A DNA stretch of 64,000 nt, from the NCBI GenBank assembly GCA_025618425.1, contig CM046844.1:11830058-11894057 (forward strand), in the 5' to 3' direction. Shown one piece after another: positions 12,701-27,700 of this stretch (position 1 is its first letter; every line of letters begins with the position of its first letter). The notes beneath the pieces are model-generated. The model saw only the letters and a list, made by a program, of their open reading frames with translations, did no database searches and had not been told where the DNA came from. Made by a program: the position numbers and the translations under genes. This DNA comes from Heliocidaris tuberculata. Lineage: Eukaryota; Echinodermata; Echinoidea; Camarodonta; Echinometridae.

Positions 12701-15700
12701 TTCTACCATCAAAAGCTGATGACAAACACATATATATGCAGAAAGGAGTCTATTCCCTCATATGTGTATATGAAAACAAATTAATTAAAAAAAAACACAA
12801 GAAAACTGATGTATAATGCACCTACCTGCTGCTCTTAAAAACATGAAAACGGGAATATCTTATGCCATACTTTGTTTAAGGAAATATGCATTTTAGTATA
12901 GAGCCCTTTATACAAGTATACTTTTCAACATATCACTTGGGTATGAAAAACTGTGTTACAAGTTCAGGCTACAACTTAATTTTCCCTTGCATATATAAAG
13001 GAAACTATTATGATCACAGAAATGATTTTGCCTGGCACAGATACTGATGTTTGAGCAAATTCTGTAATTTTGGTAAATCTTCATCATGCCAACAACAGAA
13101 TTATGCTTGTTCCTTATCAATACAGACCATTAATCCTAACAGAACATGTTTGAAACAAAATATGTTCACAATTCTTGATCAACTTGAACATTAGCTTGCC
13201 ATAGTATGTCATTGGGCTTGTCTTTCATTATCATCATCCAAAATCCTGTGGTTGGTACTCTACTAATTCCGCTAAATCTAGTTAAACCTGATGCTTGTTC
13301 TCAAGTCATGTTTAACAAAGGAATATTTAGAATTCGGTCTAACTTCCTTTGCTAAAACTTGACTATAGACCCAGTGTCTTTTAACCGAGAATGGGTCTAG
13401 GTTAATCGTACCATGAGCGGTGTTCTGTATTCATCTGCTGATAGGGAGCTTCGTTGCAGTTTTTGTATAAGCCCCATGATGACAGGTAGGAAAATCTGGA
13501 ATAACAAAAAAGATATAACAGTTTTATCACTAATGCTTATGATTTTAATCGGAATTGAAAATAAATGATACAGATACAGATACCAATTCTAAAGTCAACC
13601 CTGCTTCAGCAACCACCTGTATAGAAAGACCACCTGTTTATAGAGACTACAATTTTTATTTCCCTAGAAAATCTTTTCTCATTGAAATCTGAACTAATGG
13701 CACCTGTACTAAAATAACCATCTATCTGTAAAGACTACTGTTCTTGTCTCCCTTGAGCAAGCTTTATTACGTTTTACAGTATCATCACTATTACTAATAC
13801 AGCTTTGTCACTCACTGCTCTGAATTCAGATCTTCATGTCTTTGCAAATTCTTGATGACAAACTAATTGCCCTCACTCATTCAAAGTATGAAAAATCATT
13901 ATCACTGTATAGCATTTTAAAGAGACTTTTGCAATTGGAGCTATATAAGTCAAGATTAATATTACTATTATCATCACATCTATCATCATGATCATGAATA
14001 TCATTTTACCCATAATACTCCTAATCATCATCACCATCATAATCACCATTATCATCATTACTATATCTTTTTTTCATCACCACCATCGTCATCATTGCCT
14101 TCCTCCCCTCCTCCACCTCATCAGCATTATCAACAACATCATCATCACCATCATCATCACCATCATCATCACCATCACCATCACAATCACCATCACTCAA
14201 TTTATTTTCAGTAAAATTTCACAATTTTACATACAAATATATTTTGGGAGAGTACAAATTTTCATTATCAGTTAAATTTTTGCAGCGATTACGAATTATT
14301 GCATCAATACCCCAATTGCTATTATTGGACATTTGCAAAATGCACTAGAGTCGTTGAAATTGCCAATATGTAATTTTGTAACTTTTTAAGATATGCTGTG
14401 TTATATTGTGTTGTAATATGATTCAGTTTTTATATGAAATGTTGATTTTACTATCTATGTATTTGTTTAGTACAGCAAACAGTATCTGCCTTAGGGCTGA
14501 ACGTGCTGTTGTTTTTAATAAACCATTTCAATTCAATTCAATTCAATTCAACCATCACCAACACCATCACCACCACCAACACCATTACCACCATCATCGT
14601 CATTATCATCATCATCATCATTTTTTGACTTGATCATCACAATGTACAACATCATCATGGCAACTATCATCATCATATCAACATCACCACCACCATCGCC
14701 ATTATCATCATCATCACCATCATCACCATCACCACTACCACCACCATCATTATCATCATCATCATTAACATCATCATCACCATCACCATCATCATCACCA
14801 TCACCATCATCATCACCATCACCAACACCATCATCATCAACATCACCATCATCATCACTATCACCATCATTGTCATTATCATCATCATCATCTTTTGTCT
14901 TGATCATCACAATGTACAACATCATCATCATCATCATCACCATCATCTTTACCACGAATACTTACAGTCTTGAATCCTTGTGGATCATAGTGACTCTGCA
15001 AAACAAGCTCTTGTAGAAAGCTGGCTGGCAGACTGAATTCATTTATCATAGGTAACAGAGGTGACTGATCGGTAGGGGACCTAAAAACAAATAAAATATG
15101 GGACAATCAATGCTTACCAACAGCACAAGTACAGATACTAAGGCTCGAAAGATAAATTTGCTTGATTTCTTCATCCTCTGATAAGCCTATACATGCAGCT
15201 GCAAGATTTGTCTATGCAGTCAAACCTTGTTATAAAGAACACTGTTACTACAAACTCTCGGTACAACAAGGTACTTTTGCGAGTCAAGCTTCTTTATATT
15301 CTCTTGTTTCCTAGACCTGATATAACAAGGTTTCAATATAAAGAGGTATAATTTCCATGGTCCCAGGGACTTTGTTATAACGAGGTTCTACTGTAATAGA
15401 ATACTTGCCTCACAGCCTCCCAAATTAATGCAAGGAATATCAATTGTCATTCCATTCAACCAGACGATTATTGCATAATTATACAGAATGCTAGACATTG
15501 ATATGGTACTGGCAACTTTCATCACTACAGCATCAGGGGCTGAGTATTATTAACCTTGTCATCATTAACCTTACAAGGGTCTAAATAGAGTACAAAAATC
15601 AGTCTACTTAGTTGGCTTTGAGCAAATTTGGTAAAGAAATATGGCAGTAGTTACATATGGGAATGTATAGTTTTGGTAAGCCCTCAAAACCTTTTCACCA

Positions 15701-18700
15701 GATTACATGAATTTTCATTGATAAACAGCAGGATACTAACATTACTAAGTTGCTGTAAAGATTTTGCCTCCTCAAGTGGAATATTAAACAAATGCAAGGA
15801 GAAAAATAAATGAGATACCCGGCCTGGGTAAAAAAAAACAACAACAGAACAACGTTAATGTGCACTATATGCACACACACTTGTAAAACCTGTAAGAGTT
15901 GTAACACACAACTCCATCTCCAAGCGAACCTCAGAGATGGCTGTATGGGGAGCTGTTGGGGTTTGGTAGGGTCCTAGCATTTGGCACAGGTTAGCAGTGA
16001 TCTCTGGTACATTTCAGATATTTACGCTAAAATTCATTGGAAATCATGGATGGACTATCAAAACATCTGCAACTTCTTTTGATATAAGGAGAACAACATG
16101 AGACTATATTCAACACGTTTCATTCCAATTTCCCTTTTGCTACCAAAACTGTAAATGAGCTTAACAGGTTTCGTTCAAACAGGGGCTGAAGCTTTGTTTC
16201 TAACCCTACCTAGGCTGAGTGAAGACTCCTTGTAGTAAGAGGGCAGCATGGCAGACACACTGATGTCTGGTGGCCTGTAAGAGCTCTCTCATGGCTGGAT
16301 ACTGTCTGTAAGTCTGGATGAAAAGCAAACAAATAAACAAACAAACAAACAAATAAACATTATGTAGGTACAGTATCACTTACCATTTTCAAGTGAAAAA
16401 AATAGTGGTTGAATATTGGACTGGTTGTCGTTGTCGTTGTTTTAGCTACAAAGTCAATCAAGAGTGCTATACGCAGTAAATAACCAGAGTAAACCGAACA
16501 AGTGTCTTCTGGGAACGAGGCATTAGGGGCTATATGTTCGCAATTTAAATGACCATAGTTGCTGTTATACATACATCTGAAGCTGACCGCTCCTCTGCTG
16601 CAGCTCTCTGTACACATTGCACGAGGTATGTCAACATCTCAGCCTCACGCTGGACTGTAGGTGATGCAGGTGAGGACGGCCCACTAAGGGTGAAAAAATG
16701 ACAGCAGATTATAGTGAGAAGAGGAAATTAAATCTTTGAAGAAATGATAAAGATAAGAAACATGAGATCCATAAAATATGTTCTTTAGACTTAATAATAA
16801 TAATAATAGTGGGTTCTTGCATAGCGCACATGTCTGTCAGACTTGACACTCCTGGCGCTCCACAATTATTACCCCGGTTTTAGTATGGTTGCTCTAACAG
16901 CGCGCTAGCATTTCAAGGAATTAATTCCTGCCAGGTACCCATTTACCTCACCTTGGTCGAGTGTGGCAAATGTAGATTAATGTCTTGCCAAAAGACACTA
17001 GTGCTGCACCAGGGATTCGATCCCCGTACCTTGTAGCCTTTTGACAAGGCCTCGTGACTTGGCTATTTTCCTCGTCATGCTGTGCCTGAGATGAGACTAG
17101 CCGGCAACGAAAAGAATCAACACGGCCAGGGTGAACGCGCGATCGAGCGACTTTAGTCGCGAGGCCTTTTGGAACCTGGGTTTCCATCGTCCGATATGAA
17201 TTATTCACGAGTTGACATTCGTATGCTAACACGCCTACCGAGGATTATCGACCAATCACAACGGTATCTGCGGGGCTTGCTTTCCATGTGATTCGTTCAT
17301 TATCGTGATATGTAAGAAAATACAAAAGATCGAAGATAATCCTTACACAACGGGATCGCCTGGTAAATAGCGCTTTTGCCATATCCCGTGGGAAGGCTCA
17401 CAAATTCATCCTGTCCTTTGAGGACTGAAAGAATTGCCCTCAGTTGTAAGTCCTTGAAAGCTGAAATTTTCAGCATTTGCGAGGCAAATTCCGTGCTTTT
17501 CAGCAACAATTCTTCTTCGGACGCCATGATTGATGTAGCTTGCACGGGTTCCCGAGATGAAGGCGAATTTGCATACCAAATTTATGCTGACGTCATGCGA
17601 AGATACGTTTGCTGATTGGCTCCTACCTATAAGGTAGCAGATCCTCTCTAGGAACAAGGGATAGCATAATAAATACAGGCCAGGTTCCAAAAGGCCCTCG
17701 CGACTCACGTCGCTCGATCGCGCATTCACCGGGCTGGGCGGCTAGTCTTGTTATGCAACCACTACTAGCTTACTTGCCGAGAAAAATAGCAAAGTCACGA
17801 GGGCCTTGTCAAAAGGCTACGTACCTTGTGGTTCACAGTCCAGGGACTTATCCACTAGACCACAACACCTCTACATCTCTCCTTTATAGTCTTTTGTAAT
17901 AGAAAAGTTTGTGTTTTTATGTATGAAGAATAGCTAATTATCAATCTTTCTCTCTCTCTCTCTTCAAATATGCTTGTATGTCTATATTCAAGCATATTTA
18001 TTTGTTTACTCCTTGCCCATGTGCCTTTCTCTATTTCCCTCTCACAAATTTGATATATATATATGTATGCATGATGTCTAAAGGATTTTACATTTTCTTT
18101 TCCCCTCTCTCTTCTTCTTTACTTCAATCTTACTCTTTGTCTATCTCTAACCCCCTTTAAATTTATGGCTATCATCTCTGCTTTCCCACTTCTTCTCTCA
18201 TCTTCAAGTTGCTTATTCACATTAAAAATAACTCTCATCACTCTTTCAGAATAATTTTCTTACTTTCCTTTCTTCACTACTTCCCACTCTGTTGTGTTTC
18301 TATGAGTGCCACAGGCCTCCCCCTCTCTGCCCCCCCCCCCCCCCCCCCTTTTCCTTTCCCCTTTCCCCATCACTCTCTCATTCTCTTCTGATCCTCTCAA
18401 CTCACCTTGATGTACTTGCTGCCTGAGATTCTGGTAAATTGGAGTATGGATTGCCACTTGATGAATGTAATGTGAGAACCTCCATCAGCACCAAACACAC
18501 CAGGTCTTCCATACTCCCAAATACTGACACAGAAATACAAGAAGGGTCATTAATTACTTGTTGAATTTCGGTGTAAATCAAGTTTAAGGTACTTTTGATG
18601 GAGAATATAACACTGTTCAGTGCCTTTGCCTGGTGGTATATTAGTCATGTGGCCATTTTCCAGTTTTCCAAATGTTATAATCACTGGATGGATGTTTCTA

Positions 18701-21700
18701 TCAGTCAGCCATGTAGGGCAGCACCTAAGAAATAAAATATTATTTGTTCTTGTGCTCATCACTCTTTAAAGCTATCATGGGTCTATATATCCGGGAGAGG
18801 GTTGACTCACAAATTATAGCTGTCATCCAGCTGACTGCAAGGTTCATTACATGTACATAGTTCCTAGCCACCATCTAAACAATTTTCACTTTTCATGGTT
18901 TCTTCATATTCCATTTTGGGAGAAATTTGGACAAGCAGTTTAGAATATTTCTTAGCATCTTTCTCTCTTTTCACTAAAATCTCAAGAAATCTGACCAAAA
19001 AAAAAACGAAAAAAAAAGGTTTACAGGGCTCATGAAAACTATACATGTACCTTTTTGTCTTTTCTTACCTTTTGATGGATCCTCAGCAAACTCTGCTGCA
19101 AGCTCCTTAAGGTACAAAACACCAGGACCTTGCTCCCTCCATGATATATGAAACACTTTAGACATGACCATCAACAGGGTGTGTTCACTCACTCCACATA
19201 AGAGTAACTATAAATGTTAATATAAACAATACTAAATATCATCCCTTCATGATATATTAAACACTTTAGACATGACCATTAACAAGGTGTGTTCACTCAC
19301 TCCACGTAAAAGAAACTATAAACGTAAAGATAAATGATACTAATGATTATCCCTTCCAGATATATGAAACACTTTAGACATGACCATCATCAAGTGTGTT
19401 CACTCACTCCACATAAGAGTAAATATACATGTAAAGATAAATGACTCTAATGACTATCCCTTCATGATATATGAAATACTTTCAACATGACCATTAATAG
19501 AGTACATTCATTCACTCTACATAAGAGTAACTATAAACGTACAGATAAATGACTCTAATGACTATCCCTCCGTGATATATGAAATACTTTCAATATGAAC
19601 ATCAATGTTCACTCATTCCACATTTATAAGAGAAAGTACAAATGTGAAGACAAATGAAACTCCATAATCTATGGAATCATTTTACCTTTATATTTCATTG
19701 CACTTGCATATATATTGAGAAGCAGTAAATAAGGACTTCTAGTTGTATGTTCTCGTACTCTGCAAAATTTATCGTTTAGCCAAAATCTGAAATATAAATA
19801 ACAAACAGCCTATCTGGGCATGTGGGCCTCTAAACCTACCCGATCATGCCAAACACTAATCCTGCAATGCATTATGGGCAGATTTTTGCCGTATGTGATG
19901 AAGAGAATAGATTATAATAATGTATTTCATGCCAAGGGGCCAAGTTGATTGATGAAATACAAGTATAAAGAAAAAGATTCTTACTCGAGGTGGAGATTTC
20001 TTCTTGGCCAAGGAGATCTCTTCCACTTCTGTTGTCTCAATCCCAGAATCCACATCCATCTGGGACAGAGACCTAACGGAATTCAATTAGAGTCAGAAAA
20101 AGAAATGTGAACAAGCAAGCTGAGGTTTTCCAATCTGTCACCTACTGTATTCTAGGCTCAAAAGCTGACATTGCTTTCACAGAGAGCATGTAACTTTTAA
20201 AAGTTTAAATTCTCTTATTTTGTTTTTAACATGAAAAGGTTTGAATGATGATTTGATTTGGAATGACCAATCTTCATTTAGATACTGATTTTTCACATTT
20301 TCAAACAAGTTACTGACAGTCCTACATTGATTTGATATAGTAGTAATTCAAATTATATGTATGTTGATGGTATTACCAGGGTTCTTCCCAGTGCATAACA
20401 CCCTTGTTGCTAATCCCAAGCATAGGGAAATTCAGAAAAAATATACCAACGGCACATTCTCCCTGACAAAGGGTAACAACAAGTAATGTCAATGCACACT
20501 TTCGACATGCAAGATCTCTTTGGCCCTCACAAACCACCCCCTGGGATGCTGAAAGGCCATATTTCACTCAATTTGGACCGAGGGTAAATAAATTCCTGTC
20601 GAGGACCCTGGGTGTTACATACCCTACATCACAGGCAGACTGACAGTCCATGTCCATGCTTTGTGGTTGGTCGGGGTCCAGGCTCCCCACCCCACTGCTA
20701 TCCAAGCTTGGCATTGGTTCCTCTGAGACGGGTGACTGGCTGCTAGCATTGCTCTGAGCGCCCTCTACAGAGCTTCCTCGTCCAAGATCACTGCAGGTAC
20801 CTGAAGAATCTACAAATGTGATAATGCTGGTATCAAAGCTCTCAAGGGGGACCAATCATTCACTTAAATATTGTGTACAGTAAAATTGGAAATTTTCAGG
20901 CAATTAATTTCCACACTGCGAAATATTCACATTTACAGAATATTGCATATGTGACCAGGCACCACAAAACCACCAAAAAGTTGCACTATGTGATTTTCAG
21001 TTAGAGCTCAATAAAGGTGTTTTTTTATGGCACGGTCAAATTTTAGTTCTGGCTACATCCTGAAAGAGTATATTTTTTTCTAAGTAATATCAAATTTTGG
21101 AGGCACCAAACAAAAGTGGTATTTTTGACCGTTCTTAGTGGTCCTACATGTATGTTTGTCTTTTCTGGATTTTGTTTAGTTTTCTTTTTTACAACCCTGA
21201 ATACTTGTCTCATTTCGATCTTCCATAACTTTAAAACAGAGTAAGTTCTTGTATTGATATTGGTCTACTATGATGAGCAGGATGTGCTTAATTAGTATGC
21301 CAAGTTTTAAGACGATCTGATAATCCCTTCTTTGAAATTTCTTTTGAGTTCTAATCCTCCTTTTGTCACCTTTGCACAATACCTCGCAAGTCAGAGTACT
21401 GCAATAGACTGCCATTATTTCTCAAAAGTAACATTCTGTGGGACTAGGCATTCTACTCTTTGTACAGTGGGTTAGGAACATCCAATGCTAATGAGTTATA
21501 TATCATTTTAAAGCTGAGAATATCCTCTTTCAGAATCAGACCTTAACTAAAAATTCATATCTGATGACTTTTTGGTGGTTTTGTGGTGCCTGGTCACAAA
21601 TTGTATTGTATATTGTATGTGGTTATTAAGAGATATAAGGGTGAAAATAATTTCTTATCAAGGCCATTTCGAGTGTCATTTCAGTATTCAAACTTGCAAT

Positions 21701-24700
21701 ATTGCTTTACGGAAGCAATACTTTAAGCTGATAAATAAAGTAGCATAAAACCCAAAATATAAAAAGTACACAGTACTAATAGTACATGTATGTTTGGTGT
21801 TTCAGAGCAAAATACCTGACTGTATGATTCGTCCTCTTAAAGCATAGTAAAAATACTGTACATGTTCTCATAGCTAGCTGGTTTTATTGTGGGAAAACAA
21901 AAGAGTTTTTCTAATTCTCCTGTACATGTAACTCTGCATTAATTCTACCTAAAAGCTGAGTATGCTAATAATAACAATATACTGCAAATAAGTTTTATTA
22001 ATATCTTGACTGCACATAGTAATGATACAGAAATCATGAAGATGCTCTGAGGTGGATAAAAATAAATCAAACATTCTACATGTATATCACCTGCAACATC
22101 AATACCCAGTGGAGGCCTTGGTGCTCTTATTGGGCTTGCTCCTAACTGTGTCGGGGAGATAGGGGGCGCCAGCTGCTCTGAACTGGCTTCCTGGCTTGGT
22201 GTCGTCCTCACTGCTGCCCCTGCAGGACTTCTATCTAGTCGAGCTAGACGCCTTCGTCGAATCTGCCAACGAAAACCAAAAACGTATTGTTCTATGATAT
22301 ACCGCTGATGGAACCAAACAGATGGAAGTTCTATGAATATGGATGTTGTTCTTCATGCATTCGGATGAAAGTTCTTACACCCAATTTTAGCAGTACTTAT
22401 CAACATGTTTCATCCCGTCACCCAGAGCAAAATTGCCTGATCTCTGTGTTACCAGTGGCTACTGACTTGTTATCAAGTTTCCAAACATTACAACATTGAA
22501 GCAAATCTTTTGTTATAATGATTGGTTCTTTTTCTGTTCATAATGATACAAGATTAAAAACAGAGATTTATGGTATAAAAAGTCACAATTCATGAGCCCA
22601 TTTTCCAAATTTAATAAAAATTATATTTGGGGTATATTATTTGACGCATCACTTCTTCAAAATCAAAACTCATGGAACATCTTCCAAGAGATTATTTGAA
22701 TGAACAGAGATTCCTAGAGATGGCAAATTAATTGATGTATCTGTCGTAAAAACTGGATTTTAATAGTCTACACCCCTATGTTGTTCTTGGGAAAGTACAG
22801 CCCCTATTGGTTACATACTGCCGTACTACATGTATGCGTGCGACAGTGCGAGATATTACCACAATTAAATTTAGCATGCCACATCGGAACCGCTCAGCGT
22901 TGCACTGCCTTGTACTCCGTTCACCTACAGCACACATTCCGTGCTGATCTTGCCGTCTTTGTAATGCTAATTGCACAGCAAAAGCTACACATAAACGGTA
23001 AGTAAATCGACATCGGCGTCGCCATAAATATTAATTTTTTCATGTTTCTCATGATCCGATCGTTGAAGTGTTTGGATGGGCACGAAGAGGAAGAGTTTAG
23101 CAAACTCCGAAGGTGGTTTCCAAGGTTTTGCGTACGTGGAAATGGACAAATCTTGCCCACTGATTTTTTTTTGTTTACTTGTCTCTACGCATGGGAGACT
23201 GCTTCCCCCGTGTGGCTTGATGTTCAATGTCAAATTTTATAAAACATCAAGCCTGTGTGGCTACTCGCACTTTCTACGTACAGAGTAGATAATGGCACTA
23301 TGAGTGGCTATGTCAGGTATGTGTGTTTACTTTATGTGCAGGAGACTACTTCCCCTAGCCATACAGGTTTGATGTTTTATGAAATATGACCCTGAACATC
23401 AAGCCATACATGGGAGGCAATCTCCCCTATGGAGAGACAAGTAAACAAAAAATATCAGTGAGCAAGATTCATCAAAGTGGCAGCGAGCAGTGATGTACGG
23501 GCGTCTACGTACGCCACCGGTCCCGTACATATCGCACTTTGAATTGGTAGCAATCTTGTGGGGTCGCTCTCCACAGAGCATAGCAGCCGACACTAGCCAA
23601 CTGGCAATTCAGAGCGCGTAACGGGCACGTAATTGAAATATAAACAATAAATCAATATCAACTGGGTATGGTTGGCACAAGTTGTATAGTGTAAATATGG
23701 CCACAAAATATTCACCCTTTTCCAAATAATTTTAGCATTTTTGCAGTTTTATAAATAGTTTTACATGACACAAATGATTACTAAAAAGAATTAGTCTAGC
23801 TATAGTACAGACACATGATATCGGCAGGATTTTTAGTTGATTTTTTGTTTTTTCGTGATTGTCCCTAGACTACATGTAGTTCAATGTCATATTTTATAAA
23901 ACATCAAGCCTGTGAGGCTCACTGAACTCTACACTACGTGGAATGGGCTCGATCGCTCGCAGCACACTGATTGGCCATAGGTAGCATGACGCCACCGGCA
24001 GCTCGCTAGCGCCATCCGTTTCCCTCAAAACAATCCTGGAATGTCGCTTCTGCACTGAGTTTACCGTTACATTTGACCAAATTTGAAGGACTACTTTTAC
24101 TCATTGTAATAATTTTATGTCCTTCAAAGATGAATTGAGAGTACTTGTAGTTCAAGATTGCATCTTGCGCTGCAATCAAGTGAGTGAATCGTGATGTTCG
24201 TAGAAGTCACGAAAAAGGAATTATATTTCACACTATGAAACATTTTAACAAGTTACATGGTCTCATATTCATATGCCTTCATGTAATTCATTGGGTATAT
24301 GGGTTACATACACATACATGTATATAAGAGTATTTTACTTTTAGTTTTACACTTAAACAATCAAGTTACTTATTTATTTCAGGTACGCTCAACTTAAGGC
24401 CATGCTCAACATAAGATTAAAAATTTATTCATTTATTTGACCTCACCAAGTCCAAGAAACAAAATACATGACTGCAATGTACAAGAAGTGCCGGAGGCCA
24501 TGCCGACCTCATTTGAAAGTGACATAATAATCAAATACTGAAAGTGTTGATTGCGGTTGCTTCCCCAGGAAGAAGAATTACAAAATATAGATTTGGCCTG
24601 TTACTTTATTTTTATGTCATGTGAGTTGTGACTTTGCTGTAGTACATGTGGGTATAATATCACATGTGTATTGATGCATCAGTACATGTAAAGCCCAATG

Positions 24701-27700
24701 CACACTATAAGATCGGTCTACGATCCGATTTTGAAAGAAAATGTTATAGCCTTAGATATAAACAGTTAAACAGATAAAATATGTTTGAGGTTCTGAATAG
24801 TTACATAGATAATAAAATCGAAATGACGGCCTTCTACGAGCCTTCTAGTCGGAGGAAAGGTCAAATCAGCTCTGAATCGTAGTGACGTCAGAGCAGTCCT
24901 GCAATTGTCTACGATTTGAAACTCATTTAGCCCTTATTCCGGATATAAGGCTGACATTGCACCAAATTCCTATGTTGAGTATTCATATTATTGTTCAGAA
25001 CCTGAATCAGGTAGCTTTCACTTGTTAAACTGCCTATATTTAATGATATTGCGATTTATTTCCAAAATCGGATCGCAGACTGATCGTATACATGTAGTGT
25101 GCCGTGGGCTTAAGGTTACGATGGTAACAGTAAGTAAATGTCCAACTATTGATAATTGAAATGGAAAGCAATTTTGTAAAGACAAATCCAGATTTGGCTA
25201 TTGTCATTTTGGTCTACCTTCTTTTCTTTCCTTCAGATTTCTACACAGCAATTTGGTCTTTCTGTTGCAGTTCATTCACTTAATCACTTCTTTACTATTT
25301 TTGATCGTAGGAATTTTTTTTCTGTACATAGCTCTTCTTCTTAATTTAGCACAATACGAGCCTCTAACCTTGATTCCACAGAGGTTGAATACAATGATAA
25401 TATGACTGTTTCTATTCAAATGTAAATACATGTAACAAAAATCTATATAAAGTTTTTGAATAGAATATTTTAAGGTTTTATGAATTTCATTTGCCTCACT
25501 ACTTGTTGAAATAGGGAAAAACACTCAGTTTGCACACATAAATTTACAAAGATACACTGTGCATGAAATACTTTTCGTAAAATTTCCTTGCCATATTTTA
25601 TGGGTCATTCCACCGGGTTGGGGCAACAGCATGTTTTTGTGTACATCCCACATATCTTATATTATCCTGAATTTGTTGTTTGATGAATTTTATTGTAATG
25701 AGGTTTTAATTGAAGGCAAGTGGTTATTTGATCTTATGATGAATAAATTCAATGTTAAAAAAAAAAGTAATAAGTGTTGGTGTATCTTTGTTTGCCGATG
25801 TCCACTCCTTTTTTGGGGGTACCAAGTGTGACATGAAAACATGTCTTTTTCAGATATAATTATCAGCAAAACTGAATGACTTAGCCACAAATCTGTAGTT
25901 GTTTTTTACCAAGCAATATATGATGTTTAAAAGTGTAGAATGTTTTTTGGCAAAAGCTAACAGTAGTTGTAAAAATTAAATCCAAAGTTCGGCCATACCA
26001 CCGTTACAAGAATTGTCCACTATCCAGATTTATCGTAACGGTGGTAAAGTTACATTTTGTTCAAAAATAGAATGCACTAATCTCATGCTGCAGTCGGGAA
26101 AATAAAGGGATTGGTGATGGAAATATTTTCATAGAAAATCTTGGTTTGATAAATATAACAAGGACAAGAAAAATATGTTTCACTCCTAAAATTTGATCGC
26201 GATGTCCCTGTGCATTTTGTAACGGTGGTTGTAACTCCTTCGATGATCTCGAAAATAAAAGAAATCAGCAGCCCTTCGGGGGGAGTGAAGGTCACGTGAG
26301 TGAAACATCTTTGCGGGGAACCACACAAATTTAAGTCGGCACTCTTCGCAACGATTTAGGAGCATTTTACCGGCGTTGTCCACCGTAACGGTGGTACAAA
26401 CTATGAGACGATTTCCTCCTTAGTAATAGCGTGAGCACCGTGATTTATTCATATTTTGAAGAAATAAGTCCGTGTAATTACCCTATTGACTCGCTGTGAT
26501 ACAATATCGATCTTGATTGATTTTATTGTCAAAGTAATGGCGAATCGGGCATTTAATTTACACTACGGTCCCATATACTCATTTTCGTGTTGGAATGACA
26601 ACATTTCATGATCGGTGATGAAAAAAACAACGGTTAGCATTTCTCCTACGGGGCCCTCGTCAGTATCAAAACTATATTTATTATCCAGTACTAATGGAAA
26701 CACTTATGAGTCATCTCTGTCCCGTTTTTAAACAGTTCTATGATCCAAATTCTGTAATTTTTAGATGTGAAGTCGTGTCCTACGATAAACTTCTTTCAAT
26801 GACTTGAATAAGTATCAAACTGGATGCATGCGGTAGGTTTCATGCCTTAATACTTCCGGGGATGGTCTCTGGTTACTGTCCCTCATTTAAAAAAAACTTA
26901 ACAGATTATTCAGCTACATGGTGGTTGGTGGGGATGAATGAGTAGAGGGGAGGGCAATAGTGTACCCAGGGTGGGGGGCAAAATGCCCCCCTCCCCTGAC
27001 AACTTTTGACAGGAAAATTTTTTTTTACCATTTTTAAATTTTTTTTGCTTGTCGGAGAATCATGGAGCAAAACATCTGATACCTCCCCCCCCCCCCCCCC
27101 CCCCCCCACTGAGCGACTTTTTTGAGGACTTGACAATTTTTTATTTTTTATTTTTTAGGTGGGGGGGGGTCAAATAAAATCAATCCATCTTTTTGTAATG
27201 AAAAAATTATTCTTAATAAAGCATTAATGGATGATCAGATCATTTGAACTGCTTTCACACATTTCTCACATACACAGAAATAAAAGACAAGCATACTTTC
27301 AGAGATTTTTATTTCAGAACATACATGTAAATATAATATATAAATAACATAAACATGTACATATCAATATTTATTTCTATTTTTCATATTGCTTCTGTGC
27401 CTTCAAGGTGGTTGCAAGCTGACATTTAGGCATTTCATTTTTCATTTCTTCAGAGAAACTTGATTGTAATATTTTTTTAAAATGCATTATGAATTAATTT
27501 CCACTTGCGAGGTTTGCGATCCCCCCCCCCCCCAGGAATTTCTTCTTGTATTGCTGCATGATTTCAAATGCTGCTTTTTGTCTTTTATGTAAAAATGTAC
27601 ATAAGTTAAACAACTAAGTTAAACAGTTGTATTTGTGTATTCAAGGGCTTAATTTTCATATAATGGAAAGATTTAAAACAGAATTATCAACTTCTTCATT

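Larger units (their letters stand above)
17034..17819 (-). mobile_element. Mutator-like (Pack-MULE type) element carrying a RecQ-helicase promoter and exon
   Basis: Exact 9-bp target duplication CGTACCTTG at 17025-17033 and 17820-17828. The ends TAGCCTTTTGACAAGG / CCTTGTCAAAAGGCTA are perfect for 16 bp, and inverted similarity continues to about 145 bp on each side (CGCGATCGAGCGAC and GCCTTTTGGAACCTGG occur in both arms). Long TIRs with a 9-bp duplication are typical of Mutator-like elements. The roughly 500-bp core is not transposase but a host-like promoter and first exon. This classification is inference. Confidence 0.8.
16797..17876 (-). mobile_element. tRNA-derived SINE S1, split by a Mutator-like element
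   Basis: On the minus strand the head is GTGTTGTGGTCTAGTGGATA (A-box-like, right part 17829-17876) and the B-box-like GGGGATCGAATCCC lies in the left part (16797-17033). A common tail ends in AAT triplets. The 786-bp element 17034-17819 sits between A and B boxes. Similar SINEs are at about 43050, 48080, 49185 and 61340. Confidence 0.75.

Noticed and set aside
13873..15016. Met/Ile-, Asp-, Ser/Pro- and His-rich frames
   Set aside because: Translations of CAT/CAC/ATC microsatellites in UBE4B intron 9.
17376..17729. Other frames overlapping the RecQ-like exon (79 and 107 residues)
   Set aside because: They show no family motif; the minus frame with PTGYGKS explains the segment.
24508..24525. 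Minus-strand MSLSNE followed by GT as UBE4B exon 1
   Set aside because: It would fit phase 0 before IRRRRLARL, but it lies inside the 23920-35278 transposon with a weak donor, and MSELTPDE at 37793-37816 is a far better match.
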